From positions 116,505,849-116,569,848 of the forward strand of contig NC_039359.1 of assembly GCF_003573695.1 (NCBI RefSeq): a stretch of DNA of 64,000 nucleotides, given 5' to 3'. The notes below the pieces were generated by a model. The model was not told the origin of the DNA. It searched no databases and worked only from the letters and a program-made list of their open reading frames with translations. This DNA comes from Papaver somniferum. Lineage: Eukaryota > Streptophyta > Magnoliopsida > Ranunculales > Papaveraceae. This document shows, in pieces, positions 23,679-35,940 of the stretch. The position numbers were made by a program, and so were the translations under genes. Within the stretch, counting starts at the first letter, position 1, and each line of letters opens with the position of its first letter.

Positions 23679-26600
23679 TCAAAGAAAATCAGCAAAAAAG
23701 GATTTTTGCTCCTCTGCATCCTTCAAGACCTGCAAAGCCGCATTCTCCTTATTCAACTCTTCAGTCAGCCTGGCAATCTTTTCTTCGTTCTCCATCACAG
23801 CATCATTGGGAAACGGTATGTTGTTTTCACATGAGTCCTTGATAGCGTTCCTTTGCTTACGAAGCCACTTCACATTGTAGCCAAGTCTTTCTGAATTCTC
23901 CAAATTAAACTCCCAATCAAAGAGTATATCTGGAGTCACAGTATTTCTGGCCCTAGTGCATATATCACTCACGACACGCAAGATAATACCTACTTGCATT
24001 ATTAAGGAATAAGCACGTCCAGGGTTCTTATCAACGATCATGTAACAAAACTTCTTCCACATTTTCTCATACAAATCCAATGGGAACGCTGAATCCACCA
24101 GCTAGTTCATGATACGGGAGTGAAGCACCAAATGGAGGATCAAAAGAAACTCCTGCACTTGGATATTCATGCACCACTATACGGTTCTCAATTACTGGGG
24201 CAGCTTCTACAATCAGGGCAACAGTATTATCTACCGGTGTTTCAGTTTCTTCTATCACTGAAGCAGCAACAATATGGGTTTCCACAACTTCAGTGACAAC
24301 CTTCTCATGGCCTTGAAGTGCAGCGATGGTTGTTTCTTCATCAATAAATCCAGGGCAGTTCGATTTATCCTCATTGGATTCAATATCCTCAACTTCGGTA
24401 TTTGACACCTAATACGAAGATTACATGAGGTTAGAGTCACTTAAGCATGAAACCAAGTGGGATTATAAAATAAAGTATACAAGAAATGCAACATCATAAA
24501 AGTTCATCATTATGCACCCAATACGCGAGCAAATAGCATGAAAGTCATGAAGATACGTTTTACGGTAACCTCGTCTGAAGAAACTGTACTCTGCCATGTA
24601 CTAGAAGACAAAGTGGGAGAAATCTACAAGGAATCTCAAGATGTGTCATATACCATTATATTCGTATGGATGTCCTCTACAACGTGTCAAAATTTCATGA
24701 CAATCCGATGAACAAGCTAGGCGATGTGGTCAAAACATTGAGCAACATACCATCTGAAAAAGTTTTGAAAGTCTCCTGGAAGTTTACTGTTTCGCCTTTT
24801 TCAGGACCTGAACGTGCTCAAAACTTAACAATCTTCTCTCCTAAATCTTGGAAATTTTCTGGGCTTAAATATGCATATGCAGATCATGAAAATCCGACTC
24901 CAGATGAAGGTTTTACGGCGTTTTTTCTAAAAGACTGAGTTCTGAATTTTCTGACGACGAATTTCGACTAAGTTTTTCATGTATACACATGGATTCTCAT
25001 TCATTCATTCATAAATCAGCACTTTTATACTTCTATGAAGAGGATACAGGACATGTACTTACTTGGGGGATCTCCGAAGTGTTCGAGGAATTGGGATTGT
25101 CCGTGTTAACGACAAAGGGCTCATTACTTCTATTTGGCTCCGATTCTTTGGAAGTGCCTTCGTCTCTATTCTCAGAGAATGGTCGAGTATCAGCACTCTC
25201 TGTCTCCATGACGACATCCTCCTAGACACATCCTCAACAATCAACATTTTATCTAAAAAGCATCATAATTGAATATGCGAAGGGATACTTACGGCTTCTT
25301 CTTCATCGCTCAAATCAGGAATTGTTGCAGGAAACCGAAGACCATCGATAGTTGATGGAGTAAAATTCTGCAACGGAATAACAAAATTGGTTTCATGATC
25401 CTAATAATGTGGGCGAGAAAAAGTCACAACAAGGGGAATACCGAGAACTCACCAAAGAACCAACTGGGGACTTTATGGTATTAGGTAACAACATTGTTCA
25501 TTCCTTCTCCACCGTGAACAATCGCTTCAGTTTCTGAGAAATATACACGGATTCGAGGTCTCACATTACGACCGTCCTGTGGTAAAATTCAGTAACGTAA
25601 TTAGAATACATTTCTCATAATTTCATGAAGATTATACGAAGAAATATACCTGAGAAGACCCTGGAGACGATTTTCGTTTATCACCAGAGAGATACTTCAA
25701 TCTTGGTCGACCAGAAATCATCTCAGTAGAAGGAGGATCCTTCACTGAAGGCTGACCAGACATCACGTAATCACACAATCTCTGAAGTTGTTGATCCTAA
25801 AAGTCTACATAACCTGGAGTTACATATGCAAATCTCTCGGAGCAAGGGAACCATTAATTACTTCCTTCCACATGAGTATGGTCTAAATGGGTTCTAAGTT
25901 GTTCAACTGATGGCTTCCTCCTTCGAAAAGTTGGAGTACACTGATCCATACCCATTTGTCGAGCTACTCTGTCAATATTATATTCCTCCACTGAGAGTCC
26001 TCCGTATATAGCCGATATCAAATGACCAGGGGTGCAACTCAACATGAAAGATCTTTCGCCATCACTCAGATTTGCACCAGACATCAGCATCACACTCTCT
26101 CCAGTATTGAAAGTTGTTGGTTGGGAAACATAAGCACGAACTGACACGGCGGAAGTTGAACTCAGATTCATCATCCAACACATAAATGAGGCGTGCTTTA
26201 GACCGAGGCTGCTTTGTAGACCAACGCATGATCCTGGCATTATCTTTTTCAGAGAAAATGTGACGAGCATCAGCATTCGGTCCTTGCAAAATATTACGTG
26301 GAATAGGCGCATAATTCTTGAAGTACTCCCACATCAAAGCTTAAAGAAACATCGTATTGGCATATCACTCAATCTTCATAAAGCCATTCGATACACTGGA
26401 GTCTATAACCAAGGAGTCTAAGTTAGAATACAAAGAACCCAGGAACAGGCTACCTATTGGGAGTTGCTCACCTTGAGCCATATTGATAGAAAAGGGGATC
26501 ACGAAGGGCTTCAACAAGTTTTCACTGTCTTCAAATATGTCTCTCGATATCCATAAACATAAGAAAGCAGCAATGGGTAACATACCGTCGATGGGTTTAT

Positions 26601-27327
26601 CAGAAATCTCGTCCTTTGGCCACCAGCGTGTCAACCGATGAGCATAGCACCCTTTACTTCCAGATGCCTTATTCACTTCCTCCATTGCAGCTGCCAAAAT
26701 GTTAGAAACCGCAGTCTCCTCATCTGAAAGATCCCCAGGGAGATTGCTCGTGATTGGGAGATGCATCAAAGCAGCCACGTCCTCTAAGGTAACGGTAAAC
26801 TCTCCCCATATGCATATAAAGGTGTGAGTGGGAATACACCAACGAGCAAGTAGAGCCACAATACCTCTCGCATCATGGAAAATGAATAAGTCTCCAGAAG
26901 CCTGAATATCTCTCGTCACTTGCGCCTGATCGAGCATAGTCCTGACATGAGGGAAACCCAGCATATGTCTCGCCCATCCAGAGAATTTTTCCAAAGGTCG
27001 TCGAGAAAACTTAAACTCTATGATTGATGCAAGGAAGATACCTCGTTCAAGACAAACCCGAATCACTGTCTTAGGAGTCACCAATTTCTTCTGAGTAACA
27101 TTTCTGGGATTTATCAGAAGACGATACGTTGGAGATTTGAGATGTTTTTCAGCTTCCTCCTGAACCTCAAAAAATGCATCATCCACATTCGGAACATTCT
27201 TAATTCCAGAGGCTTCATCCTCTTCTTCGCCAACGGAAGTCTCATCCATACTTGTCTCATCTCTGGAGATATCATCATCAATACACATTTCATCTCTCGA
27301 AGTGTCAGTAGCCTGGGATTTGGACAT
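23679..27327 (-). pseudogene. Captured plant-mobile-domain gene, antisense inside the gypsy element, multi-exon
   Basis: The gene lies on the strand opposite gag-pol. The ATG is at 27327 (MSKSQATDTSRDEM). An acidic N-terminus leads into the plant mobile domain (aminotransferase-like PMD): ARWCIPTHTFICIWGEFTV, TLEDVAALMHLPITSN, then ANTMFL and MWEYFKNYAPIPRNI after two in-frame stops near 26360 and 26340, and CTPGHLISAIYGGLSVEEYN in a shifted frame. Later exons have clean borders: donor GTATAT after 25650; exon 25453-25576 (acceptor ACCACAG, donor GTGAGT); exon 25293-25367 (GTTGCAG, GTAAGT); exon 25063-25221 (TCTAG, GTAAGT); a last exon from 24408 (ATTAG) to 23679 with one frameshift near 24100. 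Splice signals are better preserved than the frame, as in a gene captured with its introns that then decayed. PMD proteins often occur in transposons. Confidence 0.8.
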
Positions 27328-28802
27328 CTTTGCGAAGTAGCTGTAAAATTCACACTCATTCTACTTCAGTATATCATCCGGATATGATTCAACAAGATGA
27401 TGAAGTCATGCAAATGGAAATGCTAGCATCTGCAAAAATGGTAACTCTTAACCCTTACCTTTTATGCTTCCACTAACGATAGTGATAGTAATGCTAGAGT
27501 TAAACACCTCAAAACTCGTTCGTTTCTTCGAAACCTGCAAAAGACGAACGAAACTTAGATTTTCATAAAATCATGAACATTTCCACTGCGTGAACATTTA
27601 CCATGGAATTATGAAAACTAAAACATTATTTCATCATAAATAATTGTTTACTTTGAACATTATTCAAAAATCAGTTTTGAAAATATATGTTTACAAAACA
27701 TGAAATAATAACTCACGTTTTATTTTTAGTGAGTAACAACTCACGCAAAAAAAAAAAGTACACTCTTTTTCGTGAAAGCATGTCACGGTTTTGTATGCAA
27801 ATATATTTTTCATGGACAGACCATGATTTTATATAAAAAAAAAAATTCTTTTCTTTCGTATCGTCGTTCGTCTTTAAAACGAAGGTTTATTTCAATTTTG
27901 TGAAAGCTCACACCTTATAAAATAAAGTTTTGATTTACATGAAAGCTTATAAATAAAATTTTATCCCTAGACACAAGTTCATGTATTAAAAAAAAACATT
28001 TCCTTCGTACTATCGTCATCCTCTAAAACGAAGGTTTATTTCGGTTATGTGAAAACTCACTTCTTTTATGATAAAACTTTGATTCACATGAAATCCCATA
28101 AACTATAAATTATCACTAGACCTAGGTCTACATATATTAAAAATCTATCCTAAATCAGGGATTATTATTAGTTTTTCAAACTAACGATCAAACGAACATA
28201 CGTTTTCAAAAACGAGAGTTTTCAACGAAACTCACACTCATATATGCACATGTATATAATTTTATTATGATAAAGGCATGCACAACTCATGAAAATCATA
28301 AACATCAGCAAAAAAAAAACGGGCTTACCTAGTCGGTGGCCGGAATTGGCAGGACGGACGATCGGCGGCGGTCTGACGGCGGCGAAGCTCCGGTAAAAAA
28401 AAAAATTTACTTTCTTTGCACGGGCGTGAAGGAGTTGGAGGGATTAAGGTGCTGGTCGTGTGAAGCAGAAATTAAAAAATAGGGGATTAATTCCTTTTAT
28501 ATCAATTTTTATTTCCAAAACCTAATTTTGCAAGGATTTCCTTATTTGGGCCCGACCCGCGAATCCTAAACGATCAAGGTTCCATCGTCCAAACCAGCGG
28601 TTCAACACCAATTTATGCTCATTAGATGATGCTCTATCATGCCACTGGGATCTTCATTCAAGTCATGGTTTTCCCGTACTATCAAAATCCGGTAACGTCT
28701 TAACTTACGACTAAGTTCAATTATTTATATTGTTATGACCGGAAAATCACCATTCAATGTTGACTGAGGAACACGGCTTTCCTCACTAAGCAGGGGACTT
28801 AA
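27328..28802. other. Gypsy 3' internal region, no sense-strand gene
   Basis: AT-rich DNA between the antisense gene and the 3' LTR. It would include the promoter of the antisense gene, if it has one. It holds a 149-bp duplication (blocks containing AAAACGAAGGTTTATTTC at about 27875 and 28024), a GC-rich stretch near 28330-28395, and a purine-rich AAGCAGGGGACTTAA just before the 3' LTR that may serve as the polypurine tract. Confidence 0.55.
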
Positions 28803-31800
28803 TGTAGATGGTGGATTTTCGACAAAGGCTAAAATCGTAAACCCATAATTATACGAACTTCTGATCCAGCAATCAGACGCAAGTATTGAGACACGAGTCT
28901 CTCATCGAATCTCTGACTGAGAATACTTTCTCTCAGAATACATGTGGATATGTAGTCTCTCGGCTGGAAAACGGCATATCTCATGAATGCTGAACACTTC
29001 AGTAATTATTTCTATATAGAATCACGAGATTGAAGGCTCCTAGACAGCTTGCTCTGCTAGTATAGAGCGATAACTTCTTCAGGATACAAACAACGAGTTT
29101 CCCTGACTATATAAAGGATATGAAGCTCCAGCAAGATCATGTCAGAATAATTAATGCTCCTAGACAGCATGCTCTGCTAGTATAGAGCCATAAGTTAATT
29201 ATTCCTAAATTCTTGGATTCATCCACTGAATTTCCGAAAATATTCAAATATTTTCACAGTATTTCGTTACTTCAATCTATGGTTATTCCCAGCAGAATTC
29301 CATGGGTTAGTAATAAATATTCAACGCACGGGAATCTGAGCTACCTTTGAGTAAGCCCCGGCTCAAAAGGTATAAGTGTACTCAACGATGATACACTAAC
29401 AATCACCGCACGAACGAGTATTTCAAAATACGACGAAACGATGAACCTATGCAAAATAGGAAAGAAAATAATAAATAATTAAATTATTGACCAGGGCGCC
29501 AAGGGATTGGGCTCATCGATCAGTCGGCCGTGCCGTGGCCAATCCCACGCCATTTTTATATTTATCATATTTTTGTTATTTTCCTTGATCTTATGAAAAT
29601 CCTTTCATTTGAACAAATATCCTTCGTTTTGAGGAAACTCCTCAGTTTCATGGTGTTTCCTTCTCACCAAGGAAATAATATAAAATTGGGAAAAACATTG
29701 TCGGGCCGTGATTATTGGCCAACAGACCATGCCTTGATCTCGGCCGGCCCCACACCTCATGGTTTCTCATTATTTTATTATTATTTCCCTAATCTCATGA
29801 AAACTCCTTAATCTCATGGTATTTTTACAAAACCATGAAAATATAATATAAAATTAGGGAAACTCGTGGGACCGGGCCCCAGCCGGTCCCACACGCCCCT
29901 TATTTTATTATTATTATTTTAAAGTTTCCTTCATCCCATGAAACTCCTTGATTTCATGGTATTTCTCTCAAATTAGGAAAATTCCTTCAAATCATGGAAA
30001 AATACACGGAAAATACATAAAAATTAGGGAAACTCGTGGGACCGGGCCCAAGCCGGCCAGCCATGCCCTAGCCGGTCTCACACGCCCTTATTTTTATTAT
30101 CTTAATATTATTTGCTTCCTTGATACCATGGAAACTTCAAGGAAACTCCTTAATTTCAATAAATTCCTTTATTTCATGATATTTTCATAAATTCATGAAA
30201 AATAATATAAAATTAGGAAAAGCACCACGGGACCGTGGTCACTGGACGGCCATCCATGCCTTAGCCTCAGCGGTCCCACGCTTCATCATTCCTTCATTTT
30301 ATAATTATTTTCCTTCATCTCATGAAGTTTCCTCAGTTTCAGCAAAATCCTGATTTTGTCATATTTTCTCAAATGGTTGCTCAAACGCACGCCAGAAAAT
30401 ATCAAAATTCTCAGGACTGAGACACGTACGTGTTGACGACGCGATCATGTTACCTTGACCGACTAAGGTTGGCTCTTTGGCTCGCAATGAGCCAGTCCCG
30501 CATATTTTCATGATTTGACCTAATTTGCGCAATTGCACATATTAGGTCCAAAACTGTTCCAAATAATTTTGGAATTTCATGAAGTGATCATCATTCGATC
30601 CCATGACCATCCAGGGCCGGTTTCTGGACCCCTTGGTCGGTCTCTCACCTCTCCATAATTAATTAGGTTTTATCACCTAAGTCTCGGACGAGCATTTTTC
30701 GAATAAATGATTAAACCAGCATTTAATCATTCTTTCATCAACAAATCACCAACTCTTCAAGAGATCTTGGTATTTTGCTCACGCGAGCATATGGACGTTA
30801 CATAATCGACCCACGGTCTCATGTAGCCGGTCCTCCTTCATTCCATGGTTAATTCTCAAATAAACCATCAATTGGTTATCAATTGATCAAATTAAGGTTT
30901 CTGAGTCCAAGGATCATAATTCCCGACTCGAACACTAATAACTTTACGACGATCTCATGATCAGTATTCTTATTTATTATACTCGGTTCAACTACCAGTA
31001 TTCTAATTAATTTTTTATTTCGGTCACGCTGCCAATAATTCATCAGACGAGCAACACTTGCTCAGATGAGCAATATTTGCTCAAACCAAGGAATATTGGT
31101 TCAACTATCAATATTCAATAATTCATCGAATGAGCAATACTTCCTCACCTCAACGTGAGAATTACACCTCTGTCTCAACGGACACGTTCAATTCATGAGT
31201 TTCAGAACATTTTGCAAAATCATGTTCAACTCATACATGGACTCATCGTCCTATGGAGTCAGCAACTGACTAAATACACGTCTACCCTGCAGACTCCACG
31301 TTCACGAGACATCAATTGTGTCACTTGGGGGGATATCAACTAGGGTTTTGGTCTGGCGGTCTACGGCACGTGTGTTCATACACACGATGAAATGTGAGCA
31401 AGTCGTGCAATCGGTTGAAGGAGTTAACAAAGTAGTGGATGGAAAATCGACCAAGTCTCCGCACGATGAGCAACTGGTTTCAAACACGATTTCCATTTCC
31501 CCACTCTTTGATTCCATCAACTTCACATTTCATGGGATCATGGTGTCTATAATTCCAGCAATATAAATAAGTCTCTGAAATCATGATTGGATATACAACG
31601 ATCTCACGTCTCACAGACAACACGAGATTAACTCAACATCTGAGTAATTACTCTCAACAGAGATTCAATCATTCAGAACTTATCTTATTCAGAATTCACA
31701 ACACACCCACAATCTTTGATTACCATTGATTCCACACATTTCTCAGCTTCCCTCCTACAGATCAACCCATCCTCTCTTGTGACCGAATTTGCTCTGGAAC

Positions 31801-31976
31801 GGTCATTGTCTTGGTTTAGGACGGAGTACTACAGATTGATCTCTCGAATTCAAAGCAATCCCTTCTTGCAGTGCATATGTGTGAGGTTGAACATTTCGCT
31901 CGGTTCAAGGAGTCTCCTTCGTACGGTCGTCTCCTCAATCCCGTGAAAACCAGCAAATCGTTTTGCCCCATCCACA
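28803..31976 (+). mobile_element. 3' LTR of the Ty3-gypsy retrotransposon
   Basis: It begins TGTAGATGGTGG, ends CCCCATCCACA, and is almost collinear with 17415-20591 (3174 against 3177 bases). It is followed by ATGGT, which pairs with GTGGT before the 5' LTR as the target duplication. Internal tandem units recur at about 29500-30350. With the internal region the element totals about 14.56 kb. Confidence 0.93.
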
Positions 31977-32086
31977 ATGGTCCTTATCCAAAAGGGTATT
32001 TCTCCCACTACAAGATGACATTTACATCATCCATGACATCACCCTAGGACCAAACTATAATTTTTATTACCAAATAGGACCAAACA
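31977..32086. mobile_element. Palindrome-array element, locus 1, right end
   Basis: Downstream of the gypsy 3' LTR the sequence reads AAGGGTATTTCTCCC, then AGGACCAAACTATAA and AGGACCAAACA, mirroring the left border at 16025-16135. It would form the right terminus once the gypsy insertion is removed. The exact end and target duplication are not determined. Confidence 0.45.
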
Positions 32087-32255
32087 GACAATTGACTAGG
32101 TCAATTGGACTAGACTCTCTCTAAATTTTTTTTGTAGGACCAATTGGTATTTCCTACTTTTAAAATTCTATACCCAAAAAATGACGTCTAAATGTGCATC
32201 AAAACGCGTTATAAAAGAAAATAGGCGTTAAATCTGCTCTTGAGGACTATTCACA

Positions 32256-32456
32256 TTTTTTTTTTTGATACGCGAAAGCCGGACCCAGGTCCCTACCCGA
32301 ACCCAGCCAGTTGGACTGGCCCTACTGCCAGACCCAACACCGCTCAACCCACTATACAACTAATCTACTACAAACCTTTATGGCGGCGGGGATTGAACCC
32401 CTGACTTCCTCCTTATTGGAGTTGATGGGATACCACTGAGCTATGCTCTTGGACCG
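32256..32456 (-). mobile_element. tRNA-derived SINE
   Basis: On the minus strand it starts with a tRNA-like head: CATAGCTCAGTGGT (A box, near 32445) and GGGGTTCAATCCCC (B box, near 32395), the internal RNA polymerase III promoter elements. It ends in an 11-A tail (T run 32256-32266 on the plus strand). A perfect 12-bp duplication GGACTATTCACA flanks it (32244-32255 and 32457-32468), the mark of LINE-assisted retroposition. Length is 201 bp, which is normal for plant SINEs. It does not look like a functional tRNA gene because no cloverleaf 3' half follows. Confidence 0.93.
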
Positions 32457-32468
32457 GGACTATTCACA

Positions 32469-33139
32469 ACAACCATCCAAATAGACGGAGAATATTTTAT
32501 TTCTTTTTATATGATTAATTATTTTACCAATGTTCCTTATCACTGCTTTAGTAATTAAGAATATCTTATAAATCTAATAAGAAGTGCTTTAAACAGAAAG
32601 AATCCATGTTTGCTCTTAATTAATTTTCTTAATTAGCTAATAATGCAGGTGATTACCTGGTATTGTATGTTTGATTAAAATGTATGAATACTTAATGAAA
32701 ATTCTATCAATAAATGGGTGTTCAAGATTTAACGACTAGAGAAACAGGATTTGATTGATTGTTTTAAAATTTGGTAGGATTCTTTTGGCTTTAGATTGAC
32801 ATCCTAATCCTACCCGATTCTAGACGGATTATGGCGAACCCGCACAGTTTGGGATATATATTTCCGGCATACTTCATCTTTCCTTCCAAGTTCCCGTAGC
32901 ATGTTTAAAGATCTTATTTTGTACACAAAATTAATCTGAAAATAAATACGAGTGGTTTTTAAACAGAAGAGCTAGGTTCAACCACATATCCTTCGGACAG
33001 AAGGTATCAGTCAATCTTGTGCGTTACGTTTCAACAAGATCAAAAGCTTGATTTCCAGATAATTGTTTGAAATGTTAGAGAATTTAGAATTCGGTAACCC
33101 CCGGTCTTTTAAAATAAGATTTTATTGCGATTAATAAGA
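32469..33139. other. AT-rich intergenic DNA, nothing recognised
   Basis: No coding frame, repeat array or transposon end that I can support. Confidence 0.5.
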
Positions 33140-33339
33140 CGGTCCGCGAGTTATAACCCCAAAGATGTCACTATCCATATACAAAAACTCCAACAAAACA
33201 AATTGTTCACAAAAACCCCATTTAATATAAACTGTTTATATTACCCTTCTAGTTTAAATCACCCCAACAAAAACAAAAATCAACCACATTTTAATTCTTA
33301 TTATATTGTCACCCCCAACAAGAAATAAACAACCACCAA

Positions 33340-33850
33340 TAATCACCGCCGCCACCGATAACCACCGCCACCACTTCCGACCACCGCCAACGCCACCTTC
33401 CGCCACCACCGCCACTGACCACCGCCGCCACCTCCGACCACAACCTCCGCCGCCGCCACTGACCACTACCGCCGCCACCGACCACCACCGCTCTGCCGCC
33501 GCCCCCGCCGCCGCCGCACCACCGACCACCACCACCGCCACCACCTCCGCCACCACCGACCACCACCGACGCCCGCCGCCACCACCGACCAACCGCCGCC
33601 ACCGACCACCACCGCTCCGCCGCCGCCACCGATACTGCGCAATTGCACCACCACTGCCAGCCACCCTACCATCCAGCACCACCATTGTCGACCACCACCG
33701 CCACCACCTCCGACCACCACCACCACCACCACCACCGATACTACGTAATTGCACCACCAATACCAGCCACCCTACCATCCAGCACTACCACTGTCGACCA
33801 CCGCCGACCAAAACCAGCACCACGACCGCCCACCACCACCACCTCCCAAA
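33340..33850. repeat. CCACCG/CCGCCA trinucleotide-type simple repeat
   Basis: About 500 bases dominated by CCA, CCG and ACC triplets, with near-repeats of CACCACTGCCAGCCACCCTA around 33650 and 33750. All three frames are open on both strands because stop codons need T, which is rare here. It is not coding. Confidence 0.9.
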
Positions 33851-33852
33851 AA

Positions 33853-34042
33853 TACGATGAAACCGATTTTGGTTTCATCATAAATACGATGAAACCGATT
33901 TTGGTTTCATCTTGGTTTCGTGAGAAATCACCTGCAAGAAATTTTTTAAGAGGTGTTATACATCTTCATGGATAGAAATACATTGTTGAAATACGATGAA
34001 ACCGATTTTGGTTTCATCATAAATAAGATGAAACCATAATTG
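33853..34042. repeat. GATGAAACC palindrome array
   Basis: Units of the type GATGAAACC-GATTTT-GGTTTCATC, with perfect 9-base arms and a 6-base loop, recur at about 33855, 33890, 33990 and 34028 (the last partial). A second group of the same unit lies at about 35106, 35138 and 35170. Each unit could fold into a hairpin. Confidence 0.85.
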
Positions 34043-35801
34043 GTTTCTGCGCTTCAACAGCAATACCACCAGTTATGTCTCAAGACCCATTACTCAGCTT
34101 CACCTGGTATATCTTTCCATCTAGGTTTACAGGCAATTCCTCATTGTATTGCAGCACTTCATTGCACCTGCAACTACAAATTCACTTCAAATCCCATACC
34201 CACTACATTACTGCCTTCCATTTCAGTTCAAGCTCATACCTGAACACCACAAATGCTCCATCTCAGGCTCATTTTGATCTTCAACTGGACCTGCAATATC
34301 CATATTAATTCAACCAGAGCAACACCAGTTCCTCCATGGTTTCTGATTATCACCAGCTGCAGTTCATAATCACCACCAACATAGGCATCTCAGTTCTTCT
34401 CTACACTCTCAACCTGCAACTGTACTTAAAAACCATTCTCAAGCATCAGCTCAAACCATTCTTCATAGAGAACCAAATCAAAGCCAACACCAGTACCACC
34501 TTCTCTATAATATTAACTTCAGCTGCAACCGGAGCTTACTAGCAGCATCAAATGAAACTGGTCACAAGACCCTGTCACTGCAATAACCATATCAAACCCA
34601 TCACTGCAATAACCATGTCAACAATACCAGCAGCTACACTTGCACACTGCCAATCTGAAAGCAGCGGCAGCAACATCTCCTAGCTGACTCTACTCAGCTC
34701 CAACAATCCAATTCACCACCTGCAATTGCTTCCCATTTCAATTCTAGCCATCATTTTTCTCTATTAAACCTTCTTTTGGACCCTCTCTTTCACCTAATTT
34801 CAGATTCAGATTCCACTGTTTCCAGAACAGTTTCATGTTTCCCTTCTTCCTGTAGTAAAGAAGTTTCATTAACTTTATTCATCCCAAGAGCAGTCCTTAA
34901 TGTATCCATGTTTCTCTCAACATCACAACAACACAGATCCATGCTCTATACAACAACATTACAACAACACAGATCCATGCTCTATGCTACAACACATATT
35001 ATCAACTGCCAGGACCACCATTGTCGACCACCGCCAACCACCACCGACTAAAACCAGCAACATCGCCAACACCCGCCGATGACCACCACCACTGACCAAA
35101 AATTAGATGAAACCAATTTTGGTTTCATCATAAATACGATGAAACCGATTATGGTTTCATCATAAATAAGATGAAACCATAATTGGTTTCATCAGTATTC
35201 ATCAGTAGCTGCACTTCATTTAAGCTTCATTTGTTCTCTAGTTTACAACATCATCTGCTGTAACTCAGGTCTACTTTCATCCTCCGTCTATCCACAACAG
35301 CACCATCTGCTTCATTGACCATTTCAACTTAAAATCAGATCCCTCTTTTTAACTCATTAGAGATCCTTCTAATTTGACTAAATCGTCTATTGGTTAAGGT
35401 ACATTAAACGATAGCTTCATTAGTTAATAAAACTTAAGAAACTTCTGAAACTCGTGCTTGAAAAATATAGACCTACAGCTATTTTTCAGTCAGAGAAGAA
35501 TAAAAAGAGATAAGCAGATACAAGATAACTTTGTTTGTGTTTTAAGGATATGAAAGTAACTGGCTTTATTCTAGAGTATCAATATTCGTAAAATACTGCG
35601 GGTTCCATTGATGTGCACCTCAGATACTTGAAACCTATGCCAACGTACACTGAGAATGCTAAAACATCTACCATTCATTAACTTGCGTGACCTAGACAAA
35701 ATAAGAATCCTACAGTTTCCTCATAACTAAGACAATTACGAGATCACCAATTCTATATACTCAAACAGATGGATTAAAATAAAAAAGCAGGTTATATATA
35801 C

Positions 35802-35940
35802 CTCAGTTCTTTCGTCACGCATCATATTAATGGCAACAACCTCAATAATATTTGCTAGCTAAGCTCCTACCATCCCCTCTGCCATACTAGCGACGGCCAT
35901 ATAATCTACATCTTCAGCATTGTCTGTCATCCTCTTCTTA
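35802..35940 (-). pseudogene. Captured FtsH-type protease exon fragment
   Basis: On the minus strand the frame reads AEDVDYMAVASMAEGMVGA, then a TAG stop, then LANIIEVVAINMMRDERTE, followed at once by a GTATAT donor. This is the stretch just C-terminal to the AAA+ core in plant FtsH metalloproteases, where the usual sequence is GMVGAELANIIEVAAINMMRDGRTE and an intron commonly follows RTE. The stop replaces the glutamate in GAE. Both sides grade into the low-complexity DNA of the surrounding element, and no other FtsH exon is evident nearby, so this is a captured or transduplicated fragment with its splice site and not a resident gene. The longer open frame 35859-36080 includes a repeated YKLQAH string from host-element DNA. 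Confidence 0.75.

Noticed and set aside
32256..32456. A tRNA gene on the minus strand
   Set aside because: Only the A and B boxes are present; there is no complete cloverleaf, and an A-tail with target duplications shows a SINE.
33254..33860. Long open frames on both strands (Pro/His/Thr-rich and Gly/Val-rich)
   Set aside because: They arise from CCA/CCG triplet repeats in which stop codons are rare; all frames are open, and there is no sign of a real gene.
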